Shown here piece by piece: positions 48,310 to 58,913 of a stretch of DNA of 64,000 nt. The DNA lies in the NCBI RefSeq assembly GCF_900107275.1, contig NZ_FNPI01000002.1:124001-188000 (forward strand), in the 5' to 3' direction. Every line of letters begins with the position of its first letter. Within the stretch, counting starts at the first letter, position 1. The notes under the pieces are model-generated. The model saw nothing but the letters and a program-made list of their open reading frames with translations, was not told where the DNA came from and did not search any database. Source of the stretch: Evansella caseinilytica. Its GTDB lineage: Bacteria; Bacillota; Bacilli; Bacillales; Salisediminibacteriaceae. Both the position numbers and the translations under genes were made by a program.

Positions 48310-48388
48310 ATAATGAAGCAATGAGCAGCGGAGAGGCAACGCGGGCGTTGAGATTCGCGGGCGATGTATCCCGGACTTTTTGAACATC
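48310..48388 (+). repeat. Hybrid repeat: family A segment joined to family B 3' half
   Basis: GAAGCAATGAGC, which in family A follows hairpin h1, is joined here to the family B end (CAACGCGGGCGTTGAG, GATGTATCCCGGAC and CTTTTTGAACATCC). It lies nine bases after the era stop. Confidence 0.65.
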
Positions 48389-48395
48389 CTTAAAT

Positions 48396-48549
48396 AGTGT
48401 GAGTTCAAAAAGGAGGATATCACAGCGGCAAGAAGGTCGAGGCGCGGCAGACTCGAGCAGCGGAGCGTACAAGGAACGTACGTGAGCAGCGGAGGGGCGA
48501 TGCAACGAAGAGATTCGCGGGCGATGTATCCCGGACTTTTTGAACATCA
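48396..48549 (+). repeat. Family B intergenic repeat, copy B2
   Basis: A full copy: GAGTTCAAAAAGGAGG, GCGGCAAGAAGGTCGAGGCG, a GCGTAC / GTACGT hairpin, GAGATTCGCGGGCG, and the terminal CCGGACTTTTTGAAC. It is in direct tandem with the preceding hybrid element. Confidence 0.8.
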
Positions 48550-48556
48550 TTTTATA

Positions 48557-48597
48557 GAGGGTGTCTGACAAGGAGAATCTACCTTGAGGACGCCCTC
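48557..48597. terminator. Hairpin downstream of family B repeats (possible terminator)
   Basis: GAGGGTGTC and GGACGCCCTC with CAAGG / CCTTG form a long stem. It resembles the hairpin after cccA (GGGTGTC / GACACCC). No clear T-run follows. The rest of 48600-48950 is AT-rich, with nothing recognised before yqzL. Confidence 0.5.
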
Positions 48598-48950
48598 GCT
48601 TTCATTAAAATGCACATCAGTTGTTGCGAATCGTCTGCCGCCGGAAAATGTGATGGGATCATCCGTTTTTAAAAGAATATTACTACCCGAACACGAATTG
48701 GAAACTGTATAAAAAATCGATGGGAGACTATTGTTTTATGGTAAAAAAAAGTCTATGATAATTTTAAACAGTGATGAATAGGAGACCCTTGAGAACGCAT
48801 TTATTAACCGATGAAGGCAGTTGCAACAAGAGCTTTTCCGCCTTGCAGCTTGCTTATTTGACAATAATTCCATAACATGAAAAAGGCGATAGGGGTCATG
48901 CTAAAAATGGATGGGGTAAAACAAGCTCGCGTTGAAAGGTGGAGTTACTC

Positions 48951-49097
48951 ATGATTGACTTAACTTGGAAAGTCTTCTCCATGACTGGCAATATTGATTC
49001 ATATTTATTGTATAAGGAATTTGAAAGGGATGGCTCATTTGCAGCAGAGAATGATGAGGAGTTTGAGTCGAAAGAGTTTGACCCTCCAGCGCATTAG
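48951..49097 (+). CDS. yqzL: YqzL family small protein
   Basis: 48 residues: MIDLTWKVFSMTGNIDSYLL followed by an acidic tail ending DPPAH. This is the YqzL family found between era and recO in Bacillus. The ATG follows AAGGTGGAG at good spacing. Function is unknown. Confidence 0.88.
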   Translation: MIDLTWKVFSMTGNIDSYLLYKEFERDGSFAAENDEEFESKEFDPPAH

Positions 49098-49133
49098 GAC
49101 CTCTTCTGCCGCCGGATAATGGTGGTGATAATC

Positions 49134-49883
49134 ATGCTCCATAAAGTGGAAGGTATCATTATTCGCACGACCGACTACGGAGAAACGAACAAAATTTTAA
49201 CGCTTTTTACAAGAGAAAACGGTAAAATCGCGGTCATGGCGAGAGGTGCAAAGCGGCCGAAAAGCCGGTTTGCCTCCAGCGCCCAACTGTTTAATTACGG
49301 TATTTTTGTTTACCAACGGGTCACCGGTATCGGCACATTGAATCAGGCGGATATCGTGGAGTCCTTTCGTGATGTCCGCAGCGACCTGAAATTAACGGCT
49401 CATGGAGCTTACATCGTAGAGCTTCTCGATCGCTTGACAGATGACCAGGTTCGCAATCCTTATTTATTTGAACTCGTCTATCAACTGTTCGTCTATATGA
49501 ATGAAGGCGTCGATCCGGACATTTTGACGAGAATATTCGAGACGAAAATGCTGGAGGTCGCAGGTGTTGCACCTGCCTTAGAATATTGTGCCTTATGCGG
49601 AAGCGTGGAAGGACCGTTCGTGTTTTCCATGAAGCACTCCGGAATTCTGTGCTGGCGCTGCAAGCATGAAGATCATTACCATCTCGCTGTAAGCGATGCG
49701 GTAATGAAACTGCTGCGTTTGTTTCAAAAGATTGATGTCAAGCGAATCGGACATATCAGTGTAAAGGAGGAAACGAAAAAGCAGTTAAAGGAAATTCTCT
49801 CCCATTATTACGATGAATACGTAGGAATACAATTGAAGTCGAAGCGTTTTTTGGAGCAAATCGACAGCTTGTACGAACAGTAG
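49134..49883 (+). CDS. recO: RecO, DNA repair and recombination mediator
   Basis: 249 residues. The N-terminal OB fold begins LHKVEGIIIRTTDYGETNKI and continues with GKIAVMARGAKRPKS. A zinc finger (CALCG and CWRCKH) lies near residues 150-180. RecO loads RecA on SSB-coated DNA together with RecR. The ATG at 49134 gives the family N-terminus; an ATG five codons upstream overlaps the ribosome site region. Confidence 0.95.
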   Translation: MLHKVEGIIIRTTDYGETNKILTLFTRENGKIAVMARGAKRPKSRFASSAQLFNYGIFVYQRVTGIGTLNQADIVESFRDVRSDLKLTAHGAYIVELLDRLTDDQVRNPYLFELVYQLFVYMNEGVDPDILTRIFETKMLEVAGVAPALEYCALCGSVEGPFVFSMKHSGILCWRCKHEDHYHLAVSDAVMKLLRLFQKIDVKRIGHISVKEETKKQLKEILSHYYDEYVGIQLKSKRFLEQIDSLYEQ

Positions 49884-49912
49884 TTGACAGGTGCCGCAAT
49901 TTTAAGTAAGAT
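49884..49912 (+). promoter_or_regulatory. Sigma-A promoter of glyQS
   Basis: A perfect TTGACA (49884-49889), 17-bp spacer and TAAGAT (49907-49912) lie directly after recO and upstream of the T-box leader. Confidence 0.78.
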
Positions 49913-49924
49913 TTGTATTAATTA

Positions 49925-50157
49925 TATATCGGTGCAAAGATGGAAAGGAGTACTTGCTCCCTCTGTATATCGGCAATGATCAGCGAACCTAGGATGGTGG
50001 AAGCTAGGGGCACAGACAGTAAGGAAGGCGTTCCGGAGCATCATCGTTTAAAGCGGCTTTACATAGATTCGATGCATGTGAAGCAAATAGGGTGGAACCG
50101 CGGGTTGCTCTCGTCCCTATGTCGACCGGACATAGGAACGGGAGCTTTTTGTTTTCC
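49925..50157 (+). promoter_or_regulatory. Glycine T-box riboswitch
   Basis: The leader has the stem I sequence AGGAGTACTTGCTCC, the distal loop region (ATGATCAGCGAACCTAGG with GTGGAAGCTAGG), and a specifier region GGAAGGCGTTCC with the GGC glycine codon at 50027-50029. The T-box AGGGTGGAACCGCG is at 50091-50104. The terminator stem (GCTCTCGTCCCTATGT with ACATAGGAACGGGAGC, 50109-50147) ends in a T-run. The TGGA bulge can pair with the UCCA end of tRNAGly. Uncharged tRNAGly should allow glyQS expression. Confidence 0.95.
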
Positions 50158-50218
50158 GGCATTAAAAATGAACGTAAACGATCCGCTTTGCAGCGATAAA
50201 AAAATGGAGGGAATGACA

Positions 50219-51109
50219 ATGAATGTTCAAGAGATGATCTTGACGTTACAACGTTTTTGGGCAGAAAAGAACTGCCTAATTTTACAGGCGTACGATGTAG
50301 AAAAAGGGGCGGGGACAATGAATCCGATGACGTTTTTGCGCAGCATCGGTCCCGAGCCGTGGAATGTTGCCTATGTCGAACCGTCAAGACGGCCGGCGGA
50401 TGGGCGATATGGAGAAAACCCGAACAGGCTGTATCAGCACCACCAATTCCAGGTGATAATGAAACCCTCACCTCATAACATACAGGAAATTTATTTGGAG
50501 AGCCTCAGACAGCTGGGCATTAAGCCGGAGGAGCATGACATCCGCTTTGTGGAGGATAATTGGGAAGCGCCAACCCTTGCTGCCTGGGGGCTCGGCTGGG
50601 AAGTTTGGCTGGACGGGATGGAAATCACTCAATTTACGTATTTCCAGCAGGTCGGCGGCCTGGATGCCAATCCGGTGGCAGTGGAAATCACCTACGGTCT
50701 GGAAAGGCTCGCGTCCTATATCCAGGATAAAGAAAATGTGTATGATTTGGAGTGGGTCAACGGCTTTACATATGGGGATGTTTTTTTACAAAACGAATAC
50801 GAACAGTCGAAGTATTCGTTTGAAGTGGCTGACAGCGGGATGCTGTTTTCGCTCTTTGCCACCTTTGAAAAAGAAGCGGCCCGTATTTTAAACGAGGGAC
50901 TCGTCATCCCTGCTTATGATTATGTTCTGAAATGCTCTCATGTGTTTAATCTCCTTGATGCACAAGGAGCGATATCCGTAACCGAACGGACGGGCTATAT
51001 CAGCCGCGTGCGCAACCTGGCGAGGGAGTGCGCGAAGCACTACTATGAAATAAGGGAAAATCTCGGATTTCCGATGCTGAAAAATGAGGGGGATGAACGC
51101 AATGAATAA
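50219..51109 (+). CDS. glyQ: Glycyl-tRNA synthetase alpha subunit
   Basis: 296 residues. Conserved blocks are [36 protein letters not shown] and [20 protein letters not shown]. The ATG at 50219 lies eight bases after GGAGG and matches the family; the ATG at 50213 is too close, and the frame running back into the T-box leader is not coding. With GlyS it charges tRNAGly. Its end overlaps glyS. Confidence 0.97.
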   Translation: MNVQEMILTLQRFWAEKNCLILQAYDVEKGAGTMNPMTFLRSIGPEPWNVAYVEPSRRPADGRYGENPNRLYQHHQFQVIMKPSPHNIQEIYLESLRQLGIKPEEHDIRFVEDNWEAPTLAAWGLGWEVWLDGMEITQFTYFQQVGGLDANPVAVEITYGLERLASYIQDKENVYDLEWVNGFTYGDVFLQNEYEQSKYSFEVADSGMLFSLFATFEKEAARILNEGLVIPAYDYVLKCSHVFNLLDAQGAISVTERTGYISRVRNLARECAKHYYEIRENLGFPMLKNEGDERNE

Positions 51110-53204
51110 ACATACATTTCTTTTAGAAATTGGCTTGGAGGAAATGCCGGCAAGGTTTGTGTCAGCTTCCATAAGACAGCTCACTGCCAAAGTGGACTCG
51201 TGGCTTCACGATCATCAGCTCGCTTTTGAAAGCATCCATGCCTATGCCACTCCCCGCCGCCTTGCGGTTTTAGTGAAAGGACTCGCTGAAAAGCAGGGAG
51301 ACAAGGAAGAAGAGGTAAGAGGGCCGGCCAAAAAAATTGCTCTTGATCAGGAAGGCAATTGGACAAAGGCTGCTCAAGGCTTTTCCCGCGGGCAAGGAGT
51401 TGATGTCGCTGATTTATATTTTCAGGAAATTAAAGGGGAAGAATACGTGTTTGTTAAAAAATTTACGGAAGGCCGGCAGACAACAGCTCTGCTCCCTGAG
51501 ATAAAGGAAGTTGTCACCGGTCTGCAATTTCCGAAAAACATGAAGTGGGGAAGTCACCAACTCCGCTATGTTCGCCCGATCAAGTGGATCGTTGCCATGT
51601 TCGGAAAGGACGTGATCCCGTTTGAAATAACAGGAGTTGAAACGGCAGTCCGAACGCTTGGACACCGCTTCCTCGGCAAGCAGATCGAGCTGGCACATGC
51701 CGATGACTATGCGGAAGCACTGCTGCGGGAATTTGTTTTGCCAGATCCGGAAGAAAGAAAAGCGGCGATTCGTTCGCAAATTCAGCACATTGCAGACGCG
51801 GAAGGCTGGAATATCCCGATAGATGAAGGGCTGCTGGAGGAAGTCACCAACCTTGTTGAGTATCCTACAGCTCTTTACGGGCAATTTGATGAACGATTTT
51901 TAAATGTGCCGGAAGATGTCCTCATCACTTCCATGCGGGAGCATCAACGTTATTTTCCGGTGAAAGATAAGGCAGGAAACCTGTTGCCGTATTTTGTCAC
52001 AGTCCGGAACGGCGATCACAGGCATTTAGAAAATGTTCAAAAGGGAAATGAAAAAGTGCTAAGAGCCCGCCTTGCCGATGCGGAATTTTTCTATCATGAA
52101 GACTTAAAGCAGCCGCTGGAAAACGGTCTAAAGCGGCTGGAGACAATTGTTTATCATGAAGAGCTCGGCTCCATAGGCGACAAGGTGCGCAGGATCAAGG
52201 AGCTGGCACAGCAGCTTGGCGAGTTGGCAGGATTGCCAAACGAACAGCTTGAATATGTCAGACGGGCGGCCGAGCTGTGCAAAGCGGATCTCGTCACCCA
52301 GATGGTTTACGAATTCCCGGAGCTCGAAGGAAAAATGGGAGAAGAATACGCACGGAAGTCCGGAGAAGCCCCGGAGGTTGCAACAGCGATTTATGAGCAC
52401 TACTTGCCGAAGCAATCCGGCGATCCAGTGCCGGCGACGGATATCGGAGCAGTGGTCAGCATTGCCGACAAGCTGGATACGGTAGTCTCAAGCTTTGGCA
52501 TCGGACAAATACCAACAGGGTCACAGGACCCCCACGGACTGAGAAGACAGGCTGCGGGCATTGTGCAAATCTTTTTGGACAGAAACTGGAAGGTTGACAT
52601 GCTGAAAGTCGTTGATCAGGCCATAAAACTTTGTGAAAAAAAAGGATTACTGAAACGGGGTCAAGAAGATATTAGAAACGATCTCGTGGAATTTTTAAAG
52701 CTGCGTATCAAAAACCTACTTCAGGAACGAGGGGTACAATACGATGTCATTGATGCGGTGTTGAATACGGATATCGGCAATGTGCAAGCATTGGTGCAAA
52801 AGGCGCAATTTTTAATGGAACGTCATTCGGAAGAGGAGTTTAAACATGCCGTGGAAGCATTCAGCAGGGTAACGAATATTGCCAAAAAAACTTCCGACCC
52901 TTCTCGAGCCGTAAGCGAAGCGCTTTTGCAGAAAAAGGAAGAGCGGGAGCTGCAGCGAGTAACGGAAGAAATATCCGGCGTGATGCCTGAGTTATTGACG
53001 AAGGGAGAAATAGCGGCAGCGTATGAGGAACTAAAACGATTGACACCGGTGATCCATGATTATTTCGACAACATTATGGTCATGGCGGAGGATGCCGAGG
53101 TAAAAGCCAACCGGCTGGCGCAAATGACGGAAACGTCGCGACTGATACTTGTTTTTGCCGATTTTCAAGCGATCGTTTTTCATTCTGAGGTTGAAAGCAG
53201 TTAA
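51102..53204 (+). CDS. glyS: Glycyl-tRNA synthetase beta subunit
   Basis: 700 residues. The N-terminus [17 protein letters not shown] and the segments [25 protein letters not shown] and [13 protein letters not shown] are typical of GlyS. A C-terminal anticodon-binding-like domain holds [12 protein letters not shown]. The ATG at 51102 follows GAGGGGG and overlaps the glyQ stop by eight bases, implying coupling. It is controlled by the upstream T-box. Confidence 0.97.
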   Translation: MNKHTFLLEIGLEEMPARFVSASIRQLTAKVDSWLHDHQLAFESIHAYATPRRLAVLVKGLAEKQGDKEEEVRGPAKKIALDQEGNWTKAAQGFSRGQGVDVADLYFQEIKGEEYVFVKKFTEGRQTTALLPEIKEVVTGLQFPKNMKWGSHQLRYVRPIKWIVAMFGKDVIPFEITGVETAVRTLGHRFLGKQIELAHADDYAEALLREFVLPDPEERKAAIRSQIQHIADAEGWNIPIDEGLLEEVTNLVEYPTALYGQFDERFLNVPEDVLITSMREHQRYFPVKDKAGNLLPYFVTVRNGDHRHLENVQKGNEKVLRARLADAEFFYHEDLKQPLENGLKRLETIVYHEELGSIGDKVRRIKELAQQLGELAGLPNEQLEYVRRAAELCKADLVTQMVYEFPELEGKMGEEYARKSGEAPEVATAIYEHYLPKQSGDPVPATDIGAVVSIADKLDTVVSSFGIGQIPTGSQDPHGLRRQAAGIVQIFLDRNWKVDMLKVVDQAIKLCEKKGLLKRGQEDIRNDLVEFLKLRIKNLLQERGVQYDVIDAVLNTDIGNVQALVQKAQFLMERHSEEEFKHAVEAFSRVTNIAKKTSDPSRAVSEALLQKKEERELQRVTEEISGVMPELLTKGEIAAAYEELKRLTPVIHDYFDNIMVMAEDAEVKANRLAQMTETSRLILVFADFQAIVFHSEVESS

Positions 53205-53255
53205 ACGTGAGTGGACTGTTGTTTAAAGATCACAGATGCCTGACGAGCAGAGGCG

Positions 53256-53906
53256 GTGAGAACAATCGAACTTAATCAACGACAAGAATTAATCTTGCAA
53301 ATCGTGAAGGATAACGGCCCGATTACCGGAGAGCAAATTGCGGAAAAATTATCGCTCACGCGCGCAACATTAAGACCGGATTTGGCGATTTTAACGATGG
53401 CCGGATTTTTGGATGCGCGGCCGCGGGTCGGCTATTTTTACACCGGAAAAACGGGAGCACAGCTGTTTTCAGAACGACTGCGCAAGCTGACGGTAAAAGA
53501 TTTTCAATCTCTTCCCGTCGTAGTCAATGAATCATCCTCCGTATACGACGCCATCGTTACCATGTTTCTTGAGGATGTGGGGACGCTTTTTGTAGTGAAT
53601 GCCGAAGCCCATTTAGTAGGAATTCTTTCCCGCAAGGATTTGCTGCGGGCAAGCATCGGCAAGCAGGATTTACAATCAGTGCCGGTGAGCATCATTATGA
53701 CGAGAATGCCGAACATCACCATGTGTGCCTCGGATGACCTGCTTATCGATGTCGCAAGCTTGCTGATATCCAAACAGATTGACGGCCTTCCGGTAGTGCG
53801 GGAAGTGAAGATGGATAATGCTGTTAAATACGAAGTTTTAGGAAGAATTACAAAAACAAATATCACGAAGGCGTTTGTGCAAATGGCTAGCGATGAAATT
53901 CATTAG
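53256..53906 (+). CDS. ccpN: CcpN, repressor of gluconeogenic genes
   Basis: 216 residues. An N-terminal helix-turn-helix ([28 protein letters not shown] and [13 protein letters not shown]) is followed by two CBS domains (about 80-210) that bind ATP and ADP. In B. subtilis CcpN represses gapB, pckA and the small RNA gene sr1 in glucose. The start is GTG with only a modest ribosome site. It precedes ppsR, whose B. subtilis counterpart YqfL modulates CcpN. Confidence 0.95.
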   Translation: MRTIELNQRQELILQIVKDNGPITGEQIAEKLSLTRATLRPDLAILTMAGFLDARPRVGYFYTGKTGAQLFSERLRKLTVKDFQSLPVVVNESSSVYDAIVTMFLEDVGTLFVVNAEAHLVGILSRKDLLRASIGKQDLQSVPVSIIMTRMPNITMCASDDLLIDVASLLISKQIDGLPVVREVKMDNAVKYEVLGRITKTNITKAFVQMASDEIH

Positions 53907-53959
53907 CTCCTGCAGCAAAAATGGACTGCTTGTGGAAAGGAAGGAGGTTGCTTTCGACC

Positions 53960-54778
53960 TTGGTAGAAAATAAACCGATAGTTTACGTGATTTCTGATTC
54001 AGTAGGGGAGACAGCCGAGCTGGTGGTAAGAGCGGCTGCCAGCCAGTTTGACGGAAAACAAATCAACATCCGTCGCATTCCGTATGTGGAAGATCGGGAA
54101 ACGGTGGATGAAGTGATGACTCTTGCTATGGAAAATGATGGGATTATTGCTTTTACCCTTGTTATTCCGGGGCTTCGCGAATATCTCATTGAGGAAGCCG
54201 GAAAAAAGAACATTCCGCTGTATGATATTTTAAGTCCGATGATGATGCTGCTGCAGCGGAAATTTAATAAAATTCCAAAGAATGAGCCGGGACTGGTGCA
54301 TGCACTGGATGAAAACTATTTCCGCAAGGTGGAAGCGATTGAGTTTGCCGTTAAGTATGATGACGGCCGCGACCCAAGGGGAATTTTAAGAGCGGATGTT
54401 GTGCTGGTCGGGGTTTCCAGAACATCTAAAACACCGCTGTCGCAATATTTGGCGCACAAACGGCTGAAGGTTGCCAACATTCCGCTCGTTCCGGAAGTGG
54501 ATCCGCCGCCGGAGCTTTTCCACATACCAAAGGACAAAGTCATCGGGCTGACGATCAGCTCGGAAAAGCTGAACACGATCCGGACCGAGCGATTGAAGGC
54601 GCTCGGTCTTAAAGAGGAAGCTAATTATGCCAAATTCCAGCGGATTGAGGAAGAATTGGTGCATTCAAAACGGATTATGGAGCAGCTCGGATGCGATGTC
54701 ATTGATGTTTCCAATAAAGCGGTGGAAGAGACGGCAAATATCATCTATCATATGATTCAAAAGCGCAAGGAGAAATAA
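53960..54778 (+). CDS. ppsR: Pyruvate, phosphate dikinase/PEP synthase regulatory protein (YqfL)
   Basis: 272 residues of the PSRP (DUF299) family. The N-terminal [19 protein letters not shown] and a P-loop [11 protein letters not shown] (near residue 152) are diagnostic. Members are ADP-dependent kinase/phosphorylases of PPDK or PEP synthase; in B. subtilis YqfL also affects CcpN activity. The TTG at 53960 gives the family N-terminus but lies 12 bases from AGGAGG; an upstream TTG at 53948 touches that site. A terminator follows. Confidence 0.93.
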   Translation: MVENKPIVYVISDSVGETAELVVRAAASQFDGKQINIRRIPYVEDRETVDEVMTLAMENDGIIAFTLVIPGLREYLIEEAGKKNIPLYDILSPMMMLLQRKFNKIPKNEPGLVHALDENYFRKVEAIEFAVKYDDGRDPRGILRADVVLVGVSRTSKTPLSQYLAHKRLKVANIPLVPEVDPPPELFHIPKDKVIGLTISSEKLNTIRTERLKALGLKEEANYAKFQRIEEELVHSKRIMEQLGCDVIDVSNKAVEETANIIYHMIQKRKEK

Positions 54779-54786
54779 TTAGCCTG

Positions 54787-54828
54787 GAGTCTCAATAAGG
54801 GGAAGCACCTGTTGAGGCTCGTTTTTTT
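54787..54828 (+). terminator. Terminator after ppsR
   Basis: GAGTCTCAATAAGG pairs with CCTGTTGAGGCTC and is followed by a run of seven T. The rest of the 54779-55122 gap is AT-rich. It has a TATAAT at 54925-54930 that may be part of a promoter for yqxD; nothing else was recognised. Confidence 0.85.
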
Positions 54829-55122
54829 GAAACGATGTCCATTCCAGAAAAACAATTTTTCGTTCACAAGCATCATGATGATTCTTTTACATATAAATGT
54901 CTAGCAAAACAATTCTTTATACTATATAATGAAATATTGTGATTTCATATTATTTTTTTCTTAAATTGGGCATAAACAATAAAAGAGGATGTTCAAATAA
55001 ATTGTTAATGTCAAGATTTATTCTCATCTTTTTGGCAAAGATAGTAAATGGGTGAACGAACAGCAAGAAAATAAATGAGAAGGAAAGAAGGAATCTTTTA
55101 AAGGATGTAGAATAAAAAAGGT

Positions 55123-55590
55123 ATGAGTAAAAAAATACAAAAGATTTTTGTCGATGGAGACGCTTGTCCGGTGGTGAAGGAGATACTTCGCTGCGCGGAA
55201 GCGTACCGCAAACAAGTTATTTTCGTTTCTTCGTATGCCCATTTGCGAAAGGAAAAATTTCCTTCTTTTGTCGAATACGTGCTGGTGGATGCGAACAAGG
55301 AAGAAGCAGATCTGGCAATAATTAATAAATCCGGCAAGGGAGATCTTGCGGTAACGGATGATCTTGGTCTTTCGGGCATTTTACTGGCAAAAGGCGTTTA
55401 TGTGCTTACATCGCGAGGAAAATTGCTTACAAACGAAGAAATGGATTTTTTGTTGGATGTAAGATATCAGTCGGCAAAACAAAGGCGTTCAGGACTTAGA
55501 ACGAAAGGACCAAAAAAGCTGACACAGGACAATCAAAGCAATTTTCAAAAACAATTAGAAAAAATTTTGTCAAATCAGCAGGAATTTTGA
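55123..55590 (+). CDS. yqxD: YqxD, UPF0178/YaiI family protein
   Basis: 155 residues with the family start IFVDGDACPVVKEI, an acidic DLAVTDDLGLSGILLAKG block and a C-terminal RRSGLRTKGPKKL. The fold is PIN-like (NYN) by family knowledge, so an RNase role is possible but unproven. Position before dnaG is as in B. subtilis. The ATG has a weak ribosome site (GGATG). Confidence 0.92.
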   Translation: MSKKIQKIFVDGDACPVVKEILRCAEAYRKQVIFVSSYAHLRKEKFPSFVEYVLVDANKEEADLAIINKSGKGDLAVTDDLGLSGILLAKGVYVLTSRGKLLTNEEMDFLLDVRYQSAKQRRSGLRTKGPKKLTQDNQSNFQKQLEKILSNQQEF

Positions 55591-55641
55591 CGGAGAGGGC
55601 GAATCTATATACGCCATCCCTTTTTAAAGGCTGGTGAACCA

Positions 55642-57456
55642 ATGAGTCCACGAGTTCCGGACGAAAAAATAGAAGAAATTAGAAAATCCGTTGATATTGT
55701 GGATCTGATCAGTGAATATGTTCAACTGAAGAAGCAAGGAAGAAATTATGTAGGGCTTTGCCCGTTTCATGGAGAAAAAACCCCATCATTTTCCGTTTCA
55801 CCGGATAAACAGTTATATCATTGCTTCGGCTGCGGAGCGGGGGGGAACGCCTTTTCATTCATGATGGAAACAGAAAACATCTCCTTCATCGAGGCCGTAG
55901 TCAAGCTTGCCGACAGGTCCGGCGTTGCCTTGCCGGAAATCGAACAGGAGCCGGTAGCCAGATCGGAAAGCGAGAAAGCATCGAGAATCTGGTATGACGG
56001 GCATTCGTTGGCTGCAAAGCTGTACCATCACGTGCTGACATCGACGGATGAAGGAAAAGCGGCCAGGGAGTATCTTCGTAAACGGGGATTTACAAAGGAA
56101 GCCATCGACACCTTCCAAATTGGCTACGCGCCGAATTCGTGGGATTTTTTAACGAGTTTTTTGCAGAAGCGAAACTTTCCCATGAAGGAAATGGTCGCCT
56201 GCGGGCTTGTTTCCGTAAGGGAATTTGATCAGAAGCCATTCGACAGGTTCCGCGACCGGATCATGTTTCCGATCTGGAACAAGCAAGGCGAAATTATTGC
56301 GTTTGGAGGAAGAGTATTAAAGGAGGGAAATCCAAAGTATTTAAATAGTCCTGAGTCTACTGTGTTTAATAAAGGAGAAACACTTTATTTTTTTCATAAA
56401 GCCCGTCAGACGATTCGCAAAAAAAACGAAGCTGTTTTATTTGAAGGCTACGTTGATGTTATTTCTGCGTGGAGAGCGGGGATAGAAAACGGCGTCGCCG
56501 CACTTGGAACAGCGCTGACAGAAACGCAGACAAAGCTGCTCCGGCGGGTTACCGATCAAGTTATCCTGTGCTATGACCCTGATAATGCCGGTCAAAATGC
56601 CACGTATAAAAACGCCCGTCTTTTGGAGAAAGCAGGAATTCGCGTCAGAGTAGCGCAGCTCCCGGACGGGTATGATCCAGATGAATTTATTCAAAAGCAG
56701 GGGGCCGAGCGGTTTAATCAGGATATCATCGGCCGAAGCTTAACATTGATGGGCTTTAAATCGCTATTTTTTCGCCGGGGGAAAAATCTCCAGGATGAAG
56801 GTCAGCGAATGGATTATATTCATCAAATGCTGAAGGAAATCAGTTCCTTGACTCGTGCTGTTGAGCGCGATCATTATTTGAGGCAGATTTCCGAAGAATT
56901 TTCCATATCATTGGATGCTTTAAAGCAGGAGCAAAGGCAGATTTACCGCGAACGGGTGGGCAAAGAAAAACGTGACAATTTCAGGATGCCAAGCACCGAT
57001 GTCCCCGTAAAGCGGCAGAAAAAATTATTGCCTGCTCATGAAAATGCCGAAAGGTTTCTTTTGGCTCATATGCTGCAAAATCAATCTGCGGCTGCCCAAA
57101 TTCAAGAACGCGTGGGCGGTACGTTTAATATAGATGAATACCAGGCTATTGCTGCTCATTTATACAGCTTTTATGCTGAAGGAAATGAACCGAATCCATC
57201 GTACTTTATCGAGCGCTTAAGTGATAATAAACTCCAACGTATTGCAACAGAAATTGCGATGATGACGATAAATGGTGATTTGCTGGAGCAGGAACTTGAA
57301 GATTGCATCAGGCAAATAAAAAACTATCCAAAAAAGCAGGAAATTGAGCGTTTAAGGTTATCGAGGAAGCAAGCAGAAGAAGCCGAAAATTATCATGAAG
57401 CTGCCATCATCGGTATGCAGATCATAAAATTGGAGCAAGCACTGAAAAACGGATAA
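55642..57456 (+). CDS. dnaG: DNA primase
   Basis: 604 residues. The CHC2 zinc finger has Cys40, His43, Cys61 and Cys64. The TOPRIM catalytic core shows EGYVDVI (near 267) and CYDPDNAG. The C-terminal domain (about 460-604) binds the replicative helicase. DnaG lays RNA primers for replication. It belongs to the conserved dnaG-sigA macromolecular synthesis operon, here with a family B repeat between the two genes. Confidence 0.97.
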   Translation: MSPRVPDEKIEEIRKSVDIVDLISEYVQLKKQGRNYVGLCPFHGEKTPSFSVSPDKQLYHCFGCGAGGNAFSFMMETENISFIEAVVKLADRSGVALPEIEQEPVARSESEKASRIWYDGHSLAAKLYHHVLTSTDEGKAAREYLRKRGFTKEAIDTFQIGYAPNSWDFLTSFLQKRNFPMKEMVACGLVSVREFDQKPFDRFRDRIMFPIWNKQGEIIAFGGRVLKEGNPKYLNSPESTVFNKGETLYFFHKARQTIRKKNEAVLFEGYVDVISAWRAGIENGVAALGTALTETQTKLLRRVTDQVILCYDPDNAGQNATYKNARLLEKAGIRVRVAQLPDGYDPDEFIQKQGAERFNQDIIGRSLTLMGFKSLFFRRGKNLQDEGQRMDYIHQMLKEISSLTRAVERDHYLRQISEEFSISLDALKQEQRQIYRERVGKEKRDNFRMPSTDVPVKRQKKLLPAHENAERFLLAHMLQNQSAAAQIQERVGGTFNIDEYQAIAAHLYSFYAEGNEPNPSYFIERLSDNKLQRIATEIAMMTINGDLLEQELEDCIRQIKNYPKKQEIERLRLSRKQAEEAENYHEAAIIGMQIIKLEQALKNG

Positions 57457-57464
57457 AATTCTTA

Positions 57465-57591
57465 TAGTATGAGTTCAAAAAGGAGGACATAACAGTGGCA
57501 AGAAGGTCGAGGCGCGGCAGGCTCGAGCAGCGGAGAGGCAACGCGGGCGTTGAGATTCGCCGGCGCTGTATCCCGGACTTTTTGAACATCC
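57465..57591 (+). repeat. Family B intergenic repeat, copy B3
   Basis: GAGTTCAAAAAGGAGG, GGCAAGAAGGTCGAGGCG, CAACGCGGGCGTTGAG and terminal CCGGACTTTTTGAAC. It lacks the GCGTAC hairpin of B2. A further partial start (AGTATGAGTTCA) follows at 57599. It occupies the dnaG-sigA spacer. Confidence 0.8.
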
Positions 57592-57653
57592 TATTAACAG
57601 TATGAGTTCATTATGCAATGCAGTTGTCTTGAATCATAGGAAGGAGGGATCGT

Positions 57654-58772
57654 ATGGCTGATAAACCATTACGCCCAATGGCGGAAGGAGATTTATCCAT
57701 CGATCAAGTGAAAGAACAATTAGTTGAGCTAGGAAAAAAACGAGGAGTGCTTACGTACGCTGAGATCACCGAGCGCCTGGCTGTATTCGATCAGGATTCT
57801 GATCAAATGGATGAGTTCTTCGAATATTTAGGCGAGCAAGGTGTTGAAATATTAAACGAAACAGAAGCTGTACCAAGCCTGCAGCAAGTCGAAAAAGAAG
57901 AAGAAGAATTTGATTTAAACGATTTAAGTGTTCCACCAGGAATTAAGATAAATGATCCGGTCCGAATGTACTTAAAAGAAATCGGACGTGTTCCGTTGCT
58001 GTCCGCAGCAGAGGAAATTGAATTAGCCAAGCGAATCGAAGAAGGGGACGAAGAAGCAAAGCGCCGGTTGGCCGAAGCGAATCTCCGTCTCGTAGTCAGC
58101 ATCGCCAAAAGATACGTGGGCCGCGGGATGCTGTTCCTTGACCTTATCCAGGAAGGAAACATGGGACTCATCAAAGCAGTGGAAAAATTCGATTACGACA
58201 AAGGTTTTAAATTCAGTACGTATGCCACATGGTGGATTCGTCAGGCAATCACCCGCGCGATTGCCGATCAAGCGAGAACGATTCGAATTCCTGTTCATAT
58301 GGTGGAAACCATCAATAAATTAATTCGTGTTCAACGTCAATTGCTGCAGGATTTAGGCAGGGAACCAACACCGGAAGAAGTATCCAAAGAAATGGATTTA
58401 ACTCCTGATAAAGTCCGGGAAATATTAAAAATTGCCCAGGAGCCTGTCTCGTTGGAAACGCCGATTGGTGAAGAGGATGATTCCCACCTTGGCGATTTTA
58501 TTGAAGACCAGGAAGCATTAGCCCCTTCCGATGCAGCTGCATACGAGCTTTTGAAAGAACAATTGGAGGACGTCCTTGATACGCTCACGGATCGTGAGGA
58601 AAATGTGTTACGGCTTCGATTCGGCCTGGATGATGGACGTACCCGTACATTGGAAGAAGTAGGTAAAGTTTTTGGCGTTACTCGTGAACGTATTCGGCAA
58701 ATTGAAGCAAAAGCATTGCGTAAATTACGTCATCCGAGCCGCAGCAAACGCCTGAAGGACTTTTTGGAATAA
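57654..58772 (+). CDS. sigA: RNA polymerase primary sigma factor SigA
   Basis: 372 residues. Region 1.1 has the [16 protein letters not shown] segment; regions 2.1-2.4 contain [38 protein letters not shown] and [14 protein letters not shown]; region 4.2 has [21 protein letters not shown]. It is the housekeeping sigma factor (rpoD). The ATG follows AAGGAGG. A terminator follows. Confidence 0.98.
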   Translation: MADKPLRPMAEGDLSIDQVKEQLVELGKKRGVLTYAEITERLAVFDQDSDQMDEFFEYLGEQGVEILNETEAVPSLQQVEKEEEEFDLNDLSVPPGIKINDPVRMYLKEIGRVPLLSAAEEIELAKRIEEGDEEAKRRLAEANLRLVVSIAKRYVGRGMLFLDLIQEGNMGLIKAVEKFDYDKGFKFSTYATWWIRQAITRAIADQARTIRIPVHMVETINKLIRVQRQLLQDLGREPTPEEVSKEMDLTPDKVREILKIAQEPVSLETPIGEEDDSHLGDFIEDQEALAPSDAAAYELLKEQLEDVLDTLTDREENVLRLRFGLDDGRTRTLEEVGKVFGVTRERIRQIEAKALRKLRHPSRSKRLKDFLE

Positions 58773-58788
58773 AAAATCCGCAGTCTGA

Positions 58789-58822
58789 GCCTGACAATGC
58801 CATTTGTCAGGCTTTGTTTTTC
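58789..58822 (+). terminator. Terminator of dnaG-sigA
   Basis: AGCCTGACAA (58789-58798) and TTGTCAGGCT (58805-58814) form a perfect 10-bp stem followed by a T-rich tail. Confidence 0.88.
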
Positions 58823-58913
58823 AATTTTTCATCAAGCGAATCATTAAAAAGCAATACAAGTTTACCGATAGTAAGAGTAAGAACGAAAAATAAAACATTT
58901 TGGTGTGTAGCCT

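Noticed and set aside
49940-50218. N-terminal extension of GlyQ
   Set aside because: This is the T-box leader; the real start at 50219 has a ribosome site and the family N-terminus.
57497-57606. Arg-rich 38-codon frame in repeat B3 with a GGAGG site and GTG start
   Set aside because: The GTG is GCG in copy B2 and the frame is not kept in B1, so it is chance coding.
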